Source of the DNA: Streptomyces tagetis
GTDB lineage: Bacteria; Actinomycetota; Actinomycetes; Streptomycetales; Streptomycetaceae
Reading direction: 5' to 3'
Assembly (NCBI RefSeq): GCF_018069565.1
Contig: NZ_JAGPNL010000003.1
Coordinates: 620,001-684,000 of the forward strand
Length of the DNA stretch: 64,000 nt
The position numbers were made by a program, and so were the translations under genes. The notes beneath the pieces were generated by a model that made no database searches, was not told where the DNA came from, and saw nothing but the letters and a program-made list of their open reading frames with translations. Within the stretch, counting starts at the first letter, position 1, and every line of letters starts with the position of its first letter. Below are positions 44,771 through 53,608 of the stretch, one piece after another.

Positions 44771-45719
44771 CGCTGTGCTGTTCTTCCGTATGGCCTCGTA
44801 AAACCCCTCGGTGGCCCGTCCTGGTGAAGCGCGCGTGCACCATTCGGCCGCTCGTCCGGGAAGCCTGCTGAAACCGGGCTTCCTGCCGCAACCCAGGTGC
44901 CCGCCGGGCGGGAGCGGGCAGGGAAATCCCTCGTGACTTCCCGTCGCGCGGGCGGCGGAGCCGCAGGACCGCACCGCCTGACGGGAAGCATTGAAACGGT
45001 GATATCGCCGACGAACCATGATGAACACGTCAAAGCAGCCCACCGCCTACCGGCCGAAGCGGCCGAAGGGGCGAGCTGTCCAAAGTTTCTTCACTGGATC
45101 AAGGCGGCCCGCTGACGCGGGCCGCGCGGCGCGGCGGCCCCAGGCCGCCGCTGGCTCCATGTCTCCGCCACCGCCCGCGACGGCCCCCGTCCGCTCGCGC
45201 CGCAAAGCCCGAGAAGCGGTCAGCCGGACCCCGCGAAGAACCTTGCCAGTCACCCCAGGGCGCGCACGGCCGACAGGGGCGAGGCGCTCGCCAAGTTCAC
45301 GTGGGACACCGCGAATTGCTGTTAAACCAGTTGTGGCTGGGCGGCTGGCCTCAGCGCCGCAGACCGAGTCCATGCATCAGCCGCAACGCCGACGGCGCGC
45401 CGAGGCCGGTGTGATGCGGAGGCCCGTGACGTTCGAAGAAGCGTGGCTGATGCCGGTGGGGGGTTGCTGGAGACACACGTGGCGGGTGCGTGTTCGGCGC
45501 ACCCGCAGCCGTGGCTGACTTTCGGTGGCTCAGGGCAGACCCTTCTCCAACTCGATGACAGGGAGCCGGGGTTGAGCGGCACCCGTGTCAGAGCACGCCA
45601 ACCGCCCCGGTGCCATCGGCACCGGGGTCCTTACCAGGGATTCTGCGACTGGACCACCCGGATTGCCGTCCCGGCTGAGGGGTGGTCCGGTCTCCAGTTG
45701 TTGGCGTTCCCTTGGGGAA
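44771..45719. other. Gene-poor AICE region, possible oriT/clt or ori locus
   Basis: About 950 bp between the backbone and the cargo operon with no convincing gene. It holds two adjacent strong stem-loops near its centre (45104-45151). In pSAM2-like elements the cis-acting transfer locus (clt) and replication origin are non-coding stretches of this kind; the assignment is inferred. Confidence 0.45.
45104..45151. repeat. Twin GC-rich hairpins
   Basis: Hairpin 1: GCGGCCCGC (45104-45112) / GCGGGCCGC (45117-45125), loop TGAC. Hairpin 2: GCGGCGGCC (45131-45139) / GGCCGCCGC (45143-45151), loop CCA. They are only 5 bp apart and could be a terminator or a cis-acting origin structure. Confidence 0.6.
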
Positions 45720-45754
45720 GCCGTACCGTCCCCGGGGGGTGAGGACCGTACGGC
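45720..45754 (-). terminator. Terminator of the ASCH/LysRS-like operon
   Basis: GCCGTACCGTCC (45720-45731) pairs with GGACCGTACGGC (45743-45754) with one mismatch. It lies just beyond the stop at 45759 of the ASCH gene. Confidence 0.6.
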
Positions 45755-45758
45755 GGGC

Positions 45759-46115
45759 TTATGGCAGCAGTTCGAGTTCGATGGCGAGCGCGCCGAGCGC
45801 TTCCTTCTCCGCGGAGTAGATCTCGCGGATGTTGGCGAGCTGCTGCTCACGGGAGGACGCCGGGTTGACGTTCGCCGGGCCCTCTCCGTCGAGCAGTTCG
45901 TCGAACGTCTTGTACTCCGTGACCCGCTTCACCAGGACGTCGCACGTCTCGTCCGTGCCCTTGATCCGGAAGCGGATGACGTTTCCGGCGGCCAGGTCTT
46001 CGAGGTGGGGGTACTTGACCCGCACCTCGATCGTCTTCTGACCGGCGGCGACGAGGTCGAAGTACCGGCGGTAGAGGTTCAGCTCGCGAACGTGGGCGGC
46101 TGCGGTTTCCGTCAT
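45759..46115 (-). CDS. ASCH-domain protein
   Basis: 118 aa. The ASCH core is RELNLYRRYFDLVAAGQKTI then EVRVKYPH, DLAAGNVIRFRI and CDVLVKRVTEYKTFDELL, the RNA-binding groove pattern of ASC-1-homology domains, including the Lys-x-EVR motif. Its ATG overlaps the stop of the LysRS-like gene (ATGA), so the two are co-translated. ASCH domains bind RNA and some act as nucleosidases or N4-acetylcytidine amidohydrolases. Paired with a tRNA-synthetase-like protein it suggests an RNA-directed system. It is the last gene of a four-gene operon. Confidence 0.82.
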   Translation of the reverse strand: MTETAAAHVRELNLYRRYFDLVAAGQKTIEVRVKYPHLEDLAAGNVIRFRIKGTDETCDVLVKRVTEYKTFDELLDGEGPANVNPASSREQQLANIREIYSAEKEALGALAIELELLP

Positions 46116-47227
46116 GGGGCGGGAACGCTCCTAGCTGTTGCGGTGGTCATGAGTCGGCCGAGTTCACCGGCCGAATACGAGCGGAAGAAGTGGCGAGGGT
46201 CGGCGAGTAACACGTCAGTCAGACCGAGCAAGCGGTCGACGTATTCAGCCAACGAGCCCGGCCACTCTCGGGTGTCGAGCATCCACGGGGCCGCACCGTC
46301 GGGCAAGGGCGCTCGCCCCTCGCGGATAAGAGACTTGGACAACTTCGCGCCTGTGTCCGTGACGACCTGGGGGCAGAACAGCCGGGCGGGCAGCTGCCCG
46401 CGGGTGAGGCCGACGGCCTGTAGCGCGCCGTCGACGAGGATGCAGCCGGGCATCCAGTCGCTGCCTTTGACCATGACGTACAGCGTGCCGGCCGATCCCG
46501 TGATGGCCAGCTCCTTGACCAGGTTCCGGTACAGCGTGGCCAGGTCCAGGTAGCCACCGTTGGCCGGTTCGATGATGACCTCGTATTCGCCATGGTGCAG
46601 GCACACGGCCGAGACGGTTGCGCGCTCGAAGCCGTCGTCACGGACGTGGGTTCGCTCCGCGTACTTCTCGGCCCACCCGCAGCCGGGACGCGGGCAGGGG
46701 ACACGGACGTGTGGGACGCCGGACGACGGAGACAGGTGCCAGCGGGCGGCGTCCATGCGGGGCAGCACGCGCAGCCAGGTACGGCGGAAGTGCTCGCCCG
46801 CCTGCTGCTGACTGTAGGTCTCGACCGAGTACGACACGTGCAGGCGCTCGGACAGGGCCGTGAACAGCGGGCGGTACAGCTTGTCGACTTGTTCCGCGAC
46901 GCCGGCCGCGCCCAGGGCGTGCGCGTAGGCGCGCTGGTAGCGGTGACCGGTTTCCTTGTCGGTGACGATGGCATATGGCGCGTTGTCGAGGGCGCCGAAC
47001 TGGACTTCGGCCTGTACACCGAACTTGTCGCGGATGCGCGCCGCGGTGGCGAACGTGAGCGACTGAACCAGGGACGTTCCGACGTGCGGCGCTCCGTTGA
47101 TCTGAGTTCCCACCACGAACACGATCCGCTCCGGAGCTGCGTTGACGAGGTGCGGCCTGAGCAGGTCCTCAGCGCTGGTGAGCGCGTTCGCCAGCACGGT
47201 GTTCGGCGATACGGGATAGGTGGTCAC
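46112..47227 (-). CDS. Class I lysyl-tRNA-synthetase-like protein without anticodon-binding domain
   Basis: 371 aa. FVVGTQINGAPHVGTS carries the HIGH-like HVGT (48-51), and KLSKS (295-299, TGAKLSKSLIREG) is the KMSKS equivalent; both ATP-binding signatures are intact. Between them are a zinc-ribbon-like CPRPGCGW ... CLHHG and VKGSDWMPG. The closest architecture I can name is the catalytic core of class I LysRS, but the family's large C-terminal anticodon-binding domain is missing. It may therefore aminoacylate a small acceptor, modify tRNA or make an aminoacyl product, or be a decoy. It is cargo of the AICE, coupled to the ASCH gene. Confidence 0.76.
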   Translation of the reverse strand: MTTYPVSPNTVLANALTSAEDLLRPHLVNAAPERIVFVVGTQINGAPHVGTSLVQSLTFATAARIRDKFGVQAEVQFGALDNAPYAIVTDKETGHRYQRAYAHALGAAGVAEQVDKLYRPLFTALSERLHVSYSVETYSQQQAGEHFRRTWLRVLPRMDAARWHLSPSSGVPHVRVPCPRPGCGWAEKYAERTHVRDDGFERATVSAVCLHHGEYEVIIEPANGGYLDLATLYRNLVKELAITGSAGTLYVMVKGSDWMPGCILVDGALQAVGLTRGQLPARLFCPQVVTDTGAKLSKSLIREGRAPLPDGAAPWMLDTREWPGSLAEYVDRLLGLTDVLLADPRHFFRSYSAGELGRLMTTATARSVPAP

Positions 47228-47283
47228 CGCGTCTTCCCCTCGGTAGATGGGCAGGATTGCGCCGCGGAGCGGCGGGTGTGCGT

Positions 47284-47847
47284 TTAGCGGGAGAGCTCCG
47301 GTTGGGTGGCGGGCCCGCCCCCGCGCCGGGGGTCATCGGGGCGTGCGCCTCCCCGTGGCCTCCGGTGGCGGCCGGTCCCCGCCGGGGAGTGGGGTGGGCA
47401 CCGGGCGGGGGCTTGCGGGGGTGCCGGGCGGCGTGTGGGCAGCGGGTACACCCGGAGGGAGTACCGGGCGTCGTAGTCCGTCACCGCGAACACGAAGGCG
47501 CGACCTGCGGCGAGGGTGCGTAGCGCGTGCTCGTACGCCTGGTCACTGTCGGCCCACGCGCGCAGTTCGGCATCAGGGCGAGAAACGTCCGGCCTCGTGA
47601 TGATGAGCGGCGCAGCTCGGAGGAACGCGGCCCCGGGATCTGGGGACAGCAGCCGAGCGAGGCGGAATGCCTGGGCACGCAGCCAGCGGGCGGCGAGACG
47701 CGGGGACCGGCCGCGGTAGGCGGCGAGCAGGACTTCGCGGGTGCCGCTGAGGTCGTGGGCGGTCGCCTCACAACGGAAGGCGATAGGCGACCGCATCGCG
47801 GGACGTGCAGAGGCCGGCGGAGCGAGCGTCAGCACGGCCGGGGTCAC
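47284..47847 (-). CDS. Hypothetical protein of the LysRS-like operon
   Basis: 187 aa. The first 140 residues have a defined composition (HDLSGTREVLLAAYRGRSPR, WADSDQAYEHALRTLAAGRA, VFAVTDYDARYSLRVYPLP). About 45 C-terminal residues are Pro/Arg/Gly-rich and probably disordered. The ATG at 47847 overlaps the stop of the upstream gene by 4 nt. No family is recognised. The gap to the LysRS-like gene is 57 bp, so co-transcription is likely. Confidence 0.62.
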   Translation of the reverse strand: MTPAVLTLAPPASARPAMRSPIAFRCEATAHDLSGTREVLLAAYRGRSPRLAARWLRAQAFRLARLLSPDPGAAFLRAAPLIITRPDVSRPDAELRAWADSDQAYEHALRTLAAGRAFVFAVTDYDARYSLRVYPLPTRRPAPPQAPARCPPHSPAGTGRHRRPRGGARPDDPRRGGGPATQPELSR

Positions 47848-48284
47848 CGCACCTGCTCCCGAGCCGATTCCCTGGCTTCGATGAGCTGACCGAGCTGGAT
47901 GTAGTACAGCTCGACTTGCGCCGGGGTGAGCACCAGCATGCTCTCGCAGGTGCCGCCGTCCTCGTAGTGCACGGTGGCCGGCAGCGCGGCCTGCTGTGCG
48001 CGGTGGTCGTAGACGGCGTCCCTCTTCATGGGCGTGACGTGCGTGACCGGCACGGGCACGGGGCGCAGGGTCTTTCCGTCGTTCCTGGCCCGCCAGTCCT
48101 CTCCACCACCGGGCGGACGCAGTTGGTACGACGCGGAGCTGTCGCTCGGCAGGGCGACGACCACCCCGATCTTCCCGCCCTTGGCGAGGTCAAGGGCGAG
48201 GTCGCCGAGACGGGGGTGAAACGGGGCGCCGGGCGTTAACTCGGCGCCAAGCGAGGGCAGTTGATGCGAGCTCTGTTTGGACAT
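47844..48284 (-). CDS. Hypothetical protein, first gene of the LysRS-like operon
   Basis: 146 aa. Features: LGDLALDLAKGGKIGVVVALP, a Ser/Pro loop, RDAVYDHRAQQAALPATVHYE and a C-terminal helix LTPAQVELYYIQLGQLIEA. No transmembrane or known domain is seen. It begins 55 bp after the end of the HTH regulator gene on the same strand, with a GGAGGAG-like element upstream (about 48298-48304). Confidence 0.6.
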   Translation of the reverse strand: MSKQSSHQLPSLGAELTPGAPFHPRLGDLALDLAKGGKIGVVVALPSDSSASYQLRPPGGGEDWRARNDGKTLRPVPVPVTHVTPMKRDAVYDHRAQQAALPATVHYEDGGTCESMLVLTPAQVELYYIQLGQLIEARESAREQVR

Positions 48285-48339
48285 GTTCCGAAGCTAGGAG
48301 GAGCTCCGAGGCCCAATATGAACCGCAGGAATACGACCC

Positions 48340-49570
48340 TCATCCGTCGAGGTGGAAGCGGTCTGACATGCGGCGCAGCTTCTCACGGGTGGTAGCCCGC
48401 TCGGCGTACACGATGCTGCGCAGAGTTGACCGGGCGATGGGGTGGTTGCGGACGAGCTGGGGCGCGATGTGCTCGGCCTTCTCCAGTTCCGTCAGCGCCT
48501 TGTCGCGGTTTCCGTCCCACAGCCAGGCACGCGCCAGGTCCATGTGGTGGTGGCCGCGGCGGGAGTTGGGAAGCGCGTCGACCACGGCCGGGCCTGTGCG
48601 GCGGTTTATCGAGAGCGCCTTGCGTTGCTCGTGCATCTCCAGCGCGACGCTGATCGCGTGAATCTGCACGTTGCCCGCCGAGAACGTCAGGCTGTGACGG
48701 TCGTAGACCGGGGGACCGCCGTACTCCGTCAGCCGTTCCGCTGCGGCCCGTGCGTGGTCAATACGGTCCTCGGCTTCCGCAGTGCGACCCGCTCGGGCCG
48801 CGGAGACAGCGGCACGCAGTTGGAGCGTGCCCCACGCGCGGACCGCCAGCGGCTTGCCCTGGTCGTAAGCCTGCTGCACGGTGCGGATCGCCTTGTCCGA
48901 CAAGGCGATGGAGTCTTCCCAGTCCGCCGTGGCCCACATGTCCCACACGCGCATCCAGTCGGCGACGGCGGGCATGACGGGGTCGGCGGACTGCTGAGCG
49001 GACCAGGCGGCCCGCTCGCATGCCATGGCGATCAGCTGAGGGTGTCCGAGGGCGTGTGCGGCGGTGTGGGCGAACTTGCAGCACACGGCGTAGATGGCGA
49101 ACGCCTCTTCCCGCTCGTGCCCCGTCGCGACTTCGGCGAGGGCTCGTGCCTCACGGAGCAGGTCAGGGAGAATCTGCATGATCGCCACGTTGGCGGCAGC
49201 GTCCCGCAGACGGTGCAGGCGGGTGGTGTCCTGCCAGAGTTGACGGGCAGGTCGAGGGGTTCCGTCAAAGACGGGGGCGAGGTCGTAGCGGCGCAACTCA
49301 CGCAGGATCGCTGCGGCCGAGACCTGCCACTGGTTCTCGGCCGGGGAGCTGTTGTACGGGCGCCCGATCAAGTCGTTCGGGTGTACGTGCAGCTCCGAGG
49401 CGAGCAGGTTGAGCAGGCTGACGCGGTCCAGCTCGATGAGCCCGCGTTCCATCTTGGAGACCCATCCCTGGGTCTTGCCCAGGGCGGCGGCGAGGTCGGG
49501 CCTGAGTCATGCCGAGGCGGAGCCGTGCGCGGCGTACGCGGCGGCCGATCTCTTCAGCTTCTTCCAGCAT
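48340..49570 (-). pseudogene. XRE/HTH-TPR regulator, single-base frameshift
   Basis: The frame opens at the ATG at 49570 (EEIGRRVRRARLRLGMTQ). An extra G (position 49501 on the plus strand, read C) then throws it out of frame; without it the protein continues PDLAAALGKTQGWVSKMERG and 360 further residues of TPR-like helices to 48340. The HTH recognition region thus straddles the break. It resembles the intact HTH-TPR regulator of island 1. A late restart at the Met of MERGLIELDR (49452) could still give a TPR protein without DNA binding. It may also be an assembly error. Confidence 0.78.
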
Positions 49571-50041
49571 TAGCGCGCCCCCCTGTAGGTGAGGCGCCGG
49601 CAGTCGAGCGGGCGGCGGGACATCGGTGCTCCGTCCGTAGAGGCTTCTCCTCACGAAGGTACCCAGAGTGCGCGCCGGGTGTGCAGCACTGGGCCGGGGA
49701 CCGCCCGCCACGACGAAGGCGTCAGGGGATCGCTGCGTCCATGAGTAGTTGAGAGGAGGCCGACGAAAGATCCGCGGCTGACGATCTCTCCGCGCACCTC
49801 GCTGAGGGGAATCGGCTCGAATCGGTCGGAAACGAGCAGAGTGGAAGTTCGTCAGAGCGACGAGAAGGGAGTCATGTGGCGTGGTGGTAGTCAGCGGCGG
49901 GGTGCGGCGTGCTCCACCTGGAGGCTGCCGCTGGGGAAGGAAGCAGCGGCTGAACTGACGTTGTCCAGACCTCCCTGCGCGTCGCTGCGTAAGCTGGGCT
50001 CCCACCAATCAGTAAGGCGCGATAGCGGGGGATAGGGCAGC
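49571..50041. other. Spacer with Nudix remnant between cargo modules
   Basis: About 470 bp between the broken regulator and hsdR. A decayed Nudix 3' end occupies 49722-49842 (separate entry); 49843-50041 should hold the hsdR promoter. No intact gene is present. Confidence 0.5.
49722..49842 (-). pseudogene. Remnant of a Nudix (pif-like) gene
   Basis: The minus strand reads SDRFEPIPLSEVRGEIVSRG then SFVGLLST. This aligns with the C-terminus of the island 1 Nudix protein (SDRIEWIPLTDVRG...REIVSSGSLVGLL), with a deletion of about five residues; the match then breaks up. No Nudix box remains. The element thus appears to have lost a Pif-type gene that once followed its regulator, as in island 1. 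Confidence 0.62.
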
Positions 50042-53000
50042 ATGGACGACCGGCTTCGCGACTTTGCGAAGGGCTCACCCAACTTCGGGGTGCTGTATCA
50101 GCACCAGCCGCTGCTCTCCCTGTACGGGGCTTCCGCCGAAGCGACCGTGTTCACAAACCCCAATTCCTCGCTGGTCCAGGCGGGCCAGTTCGGCGAGGTC
50201 CTCGCCGAGGAACTGGTCGCCCGTATCGGGATGCGGATCGAGGGCGATCGGCAGATCGACCGGCTGACCGCGCTGACCAGGGCTGGAGTCCTTGTCCCGG
50301 AGATCCGCGACGACTTCGACCGGCTGCGCCGCGACCGGAACAAGGCCGCCCACAGTCACCTCTTCGACACGGCGCGGGCCCTGGCCGCCGTACGGATCTG
50401 CTACCGGCTCGGCCTCTGGTTCCACGATGCCATCGACGGCCGGCGGACCGTCGCCGAGTTCGTGCCGCCCACGGATCCCGGTGACAGCGCTCAGATCACG
50501 GACCCTGCCGAGCTTGCCGAGCTGCGCGAGGCCCTCGACGGCCACCGTCAGGCGCTCACGCAGGCCCGTATGCGGCTTGCCGAGGCCGACGACGCGCTGG
50601 AGGCCGAGCGCAGGGCGCGAGCCGAGGCCGAGAACCTGATCGCCAGCGCCGATGCCAACAAGACAGAACTGCTTGCACGAGTCGAGCAGTTGAGCACTCA
50701 GATCGAAGATCTGCGCGCTACCCAGCAGGCGAAGTACGAGGCCGCTCGCAGGCAGCCGCGCCCGGTCGATGCCAAGCGGCGCGAGGCGATCATCCATCGT
50801 GCGCAGAGGCCCGCCGCACTCAACGAGGTGCAGGCCCGCGAGGCCATCGACGAGATGCTGCACGCGGCGGGATGGGTCGTCCAGGACCGCGACCAGGTCA
50901 ACCCGGGAGAGAGCCAGGGCGTGGCTGTACGGGAGTTCACGCTGGCCACCGGCCGCGCGGACTACGTCCTGTATGTCGACGGCAGGATCGTCGGTGTGAT
51001 CGAGGCCAAGCGGGAGGGCGACCACCTCTCCAGTGCCGTGGAGCAGAACGACCGGTACGCGGCCGGTGTCCTCAAGGAGCACCGGCTCGCCGTCTGGCGG
51101 GAGACGGAGCCGTTCGCGTTCCGCTACGCGACGACCGGCACCGAGACCTATTTCATCAACCGTCTCGACCCCGACGCCCGCTCCCGCGAGGTGTTCTCCT
51201 TCCACCGCCCCGAGACGGTGGCCGCCTGGATGCGTCGCGCCGACGAGACACCGGCCGCCCCGACGTTCCGGGCAGCCCTGCGCCGACTGCCCGTGCTGGA
51301 GTCGAATGGGCTGCGTCTCGCCCAGATCGACGCCATCAGCGGCCTGGAGGAGTCCCTGAGCGAGGACCGGTCGCGGGCCCTGATCCAAATGGCGACGGGC
51401 GCGGGCAAGACCTTCACCGCCGTGGCACAGACCTACCGGCTGCTCAAGCACGCCAAGGCGCGCCGGGTCCTGTTTCTCGTCGACCGCAACAACCTGGGTC
51501 GGCAGGCGTACGACGAGTTCCGTAAGTTCACGACACCGGACGACGGCCGCAAGCTGTCCGACATCTACAACGTCGACCGGCTCGGCGCGGCGGGCCTCCA
51601 GGACACGTCGTCGGTGGTCATCTGCACGATCCAGAAGATGTACTCGCTGCTGCGCGGGGAGACCCTCGTTGATGACGAGCAGGCGGACGAGACCTCGGAT
51701 AGCACGGCGTACGAGGACACGTACGCGACGGACCTGCCCATTGAGGTCTCCTACAACCCGAAGGTCCCGATCGAGTCCTTCGACCTGATCATCGTGGACG
51801 AGTGTCACCGCTCGATCTACGGCCTGTGGCGGGGCGTGTTGGAGTACTTCGACGCGCACCTGGTTGGTCTGACCGCCACCCCCACACTTCAGACCCTCGG
51901 CTTTTTCGGCCGCAACCTGGTCTCCGAATACACCTATCCGCAGGCCGTTGCGGACGGGGTGAACGTCGACTTCGACGTCGTACGGATGCGCACCGACCTG
52001 CGCGAGAAAGGCGCCGCGACCATCGAGTCGGGCACGACGGTGCGGGTGAAGGACCGCAAGACGCGGCGGCAGCGCTACCAGGAACTGGACGACGACTTCA
52101 CCTACACGACTGGGCAGATAGGCCGCTCGGTGGTGACGGTGGACGAGATCCGGGCGGTGCTTACCGCATACCGGGACAACTGGCGGCGCTGGTTCCCCGG
52201 GCGGACCGAGCTTCCGAAGACCCTGATCTTCGCGGTCGGCGAGGACCATGCGGAAGATGTCCTCGCGCAGGTCAAGGAGGTCTTCGGGCGCGGCGACGAC
52301 TTCGCGAAGAAGATCACGTACAAGAGCCGTCAGGCCGGCGAGGACCCGGACGAGCTGATCCGAGCGCTGCGGACCTCGCCCCGGATGCGGGTCGCCGTCA
52401 CCGTCGACATGATCGCGACCGGTACGGACGTGAAGGCTCTGGAGTGCGTGATCTTTCTGCGCGAGGTGCGCAGCGCCGTCCTCTTCGAGCAGATGAAGGG
52501 CCGCGGCGCTCGCACCATCGACGCAACAGAGCTCCAGGAGGTCACACCGGATGCGGACGCGATGGTCCGCAAGGACCGGTTCGTACTCGTCGACGCTGTC
52601 GGGGTGACGGACTCCCCGCTGGTGGACGCCAAGCCGCTGGTGCCTGCGGGCGAGCGGCAGGTCTCACTGGCCAAGCTGCTGGACAAGGCCGGTATGAAAT
52701 CGATCAGCGCGAGTGAGGCCGAAATTCTGGCGGGACGGCTGGCGCGGCTCAACCAGCAGTTGACGGAGGAGGAGCGCGAGCAGCTGACGCGCGCCTCGGG
52801 CGGACGGACCCTGTCTGAGATCGCGGGTGCCATTGTGAAGGCGGTGGACCCGGACCGGCAGGAGCGGGCGCTGGATCAGGGCGGCCAGACGGCGGCCCGG
52901 CGGCTCGTGGAGGACGCGATCGCTCCGCTGACGGAGTATCCCGAGCTTCGACGGCACATCATCGAGATCCGGCGGGACAAGGACTACCTCTTTGACGAGT

Positions 53001-53608
53001 TCACGGCCGTCGAGGTGACGGACGTCGATGAAATCCCGCGCGAGGAGCGGGCCCGGGAGCAGGTCGGCCGCTGGAGCCGACTCCTGAAGGAAGAGCGCGA
53101 CCGCATCGCGGCGGTCAGCATCGCGCTGACGAGCCCCCGGTCGGTTTCCCCTGAGGAGACGTATGCCGCGCTGAAGGAACTGGCACTGGAGATCCGCCGC
53201 CCGCAGTTCGCCTGGACTCCACAGGTGCTGTGGACGTACTACGAGGACTTGGGCGCGGCGGTCCACTCCGACGGCGGCGGCCGAGAGGCCGGGGTGCCCG
53301 ACCTTATCTCTCTGATCCGGTACGAGCTAGGAGTGGACGAGGAGCTGCGGCCGTACCGTGAGACGGTGGAGGAGCGCTTTGAGGGGTGGCTGCTCAAGCA
53401 ACGGCAGGCGGGAGCGGACTTCTCGGATGAGCAGCTGTGGTGGCTGCGGTCCATACGTGATGTGGTAGCGAGCGACGTCGGGATCAGTACGGCGGAGTTC
53501 AATGCCGAGCCCTTCAAAGGGAAGGGTGGCGGGCGGGGCTTCGCGCACGCGTTTCCGGGGCGGGATGTTCGGTCGTTGTTGAGTGAGCTGAATCGAGAGT
53601 TGGCTTGA
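50042..53608 (+). CDS. hsdR: Type I restriction endonuclease subunit R with N-terminal DUF4145/HEPN-like domain
   Basis: 1188 aa. An N-terminal DUF4145-type helical region with RNKAAH (R99-H104), then a coiled coil (170-240), a PD-(D/E)xK nuclease (D307, E321, K323 in ADYVLYVDGR ... VIEAKRE) and an SF2 translocase: Walker A ATGAGKT (K456), DECH (586-589), LTATP and a later GRGAR motif VI. It cuts DNA lacking the host methylation after translocation. It starts the R-S-M-HEPN operon and should act only with HsdM and HsdS. All catalytic motifs are intact. Confidence 0.95.
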   Translation: MDDRLRDFAKGSPNFGVLYQHQPLLSLYGASAEATVFTNPNSSLVQAGQFGEVLAEELVARIGMRIEGDRQIDRLTALTRAGVLVPEIRDDFDRLRRDRNKAAHSHLFDTARALAAVRICYRLGLWFHDAIDGRRTVAEFVPPTDPGDSAQITDPAELAELREALDGHRQALTQARMRLAEADDALEAERRARAEAENLIASADANKTELLARVEQLSTQIEDLRATQQAKYEAARRQPRPVDAKRREAIIHRAQRPAALNEVQAREAIDEMLHAAGWVVQDRDQVNPGESQGVAVREFTLATGRADYVLYVDGRIVGVIEAKREGDHLSSAVEQNDRYAAGVLKEHRLAVWRETEPFAFRYATTGTETYFINRLDPDARSREVFSFHRPETVAAWMRRADETPAAPTFRAALRRLPVLESNGLRLAQIDAISGLEESLSEDRSRALIQMATGAGKTFTAVAQTYRLLKHAKARRVLFLVDRNNLGRQAYDEFRKFTTPDDGRKLSDIYNVDRLGAAGLQDTSSVVICTIQKMYSLLRGETLVDDEQADETSDSTAYEDTYATDLPIEVSYNPKVPIESFDLIIVDECHRSIYGLWRGVLEYFDAHLVGLTATPTLQTLGFFGRNLVSEYTYPQAVADGVNVDFDVVRMRTDLREKGAATIESGTTVRVKDRKTRRQRYQELDDDFTYTTGQIGRSVVTVDEIRAVLTAYRDNWRRWFPGRTELPKTLIFAVGEDHAEDVLAQVKEVFGRGDDFAKKITYKSRQAGEDPDELIRALRTSPRMRVAVTVDMIATGTDVKALECVIFLREVRSAVLFEQMKGRGARTIDATELQEVTPDADAMVRKDRFVLVDAVGVTDSPLVDAKPLVPAGERQVSLAKLLDKAGMKSISASEAEILAGRLARLNQQLTEEEREQLTRASGGRTLSEIAGAIVKAVDPDRQERALDQGGQTAARRLVEDAIAPLTEYPELRRHIIEIRRDKDYLFDEFTAVEVTDVDEIPREERAREQVGRWSRLLKEERDRIAAVSIALTSPRSVSPEETYAALKELALEIRRPQFAWTPQVLWTYYEDLGAAVHSDGGGREAGVPDLISLIRYELGVDEELRPYRETVEERFEGWLLKQRQAGADFSDEQLWWLRSIRDVVASDVGISTAEFNAEPFKGKGGGRGFAHAFPGRDVRSLLSELNRELA

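Noticed and set aside
45443..45742. 99-aa plus-strand frame in the gene-poor AICE region
   Set aside because: No ribosome site, no similarity to any family I recognise, and it runs into the terminator of the ASCH operon.
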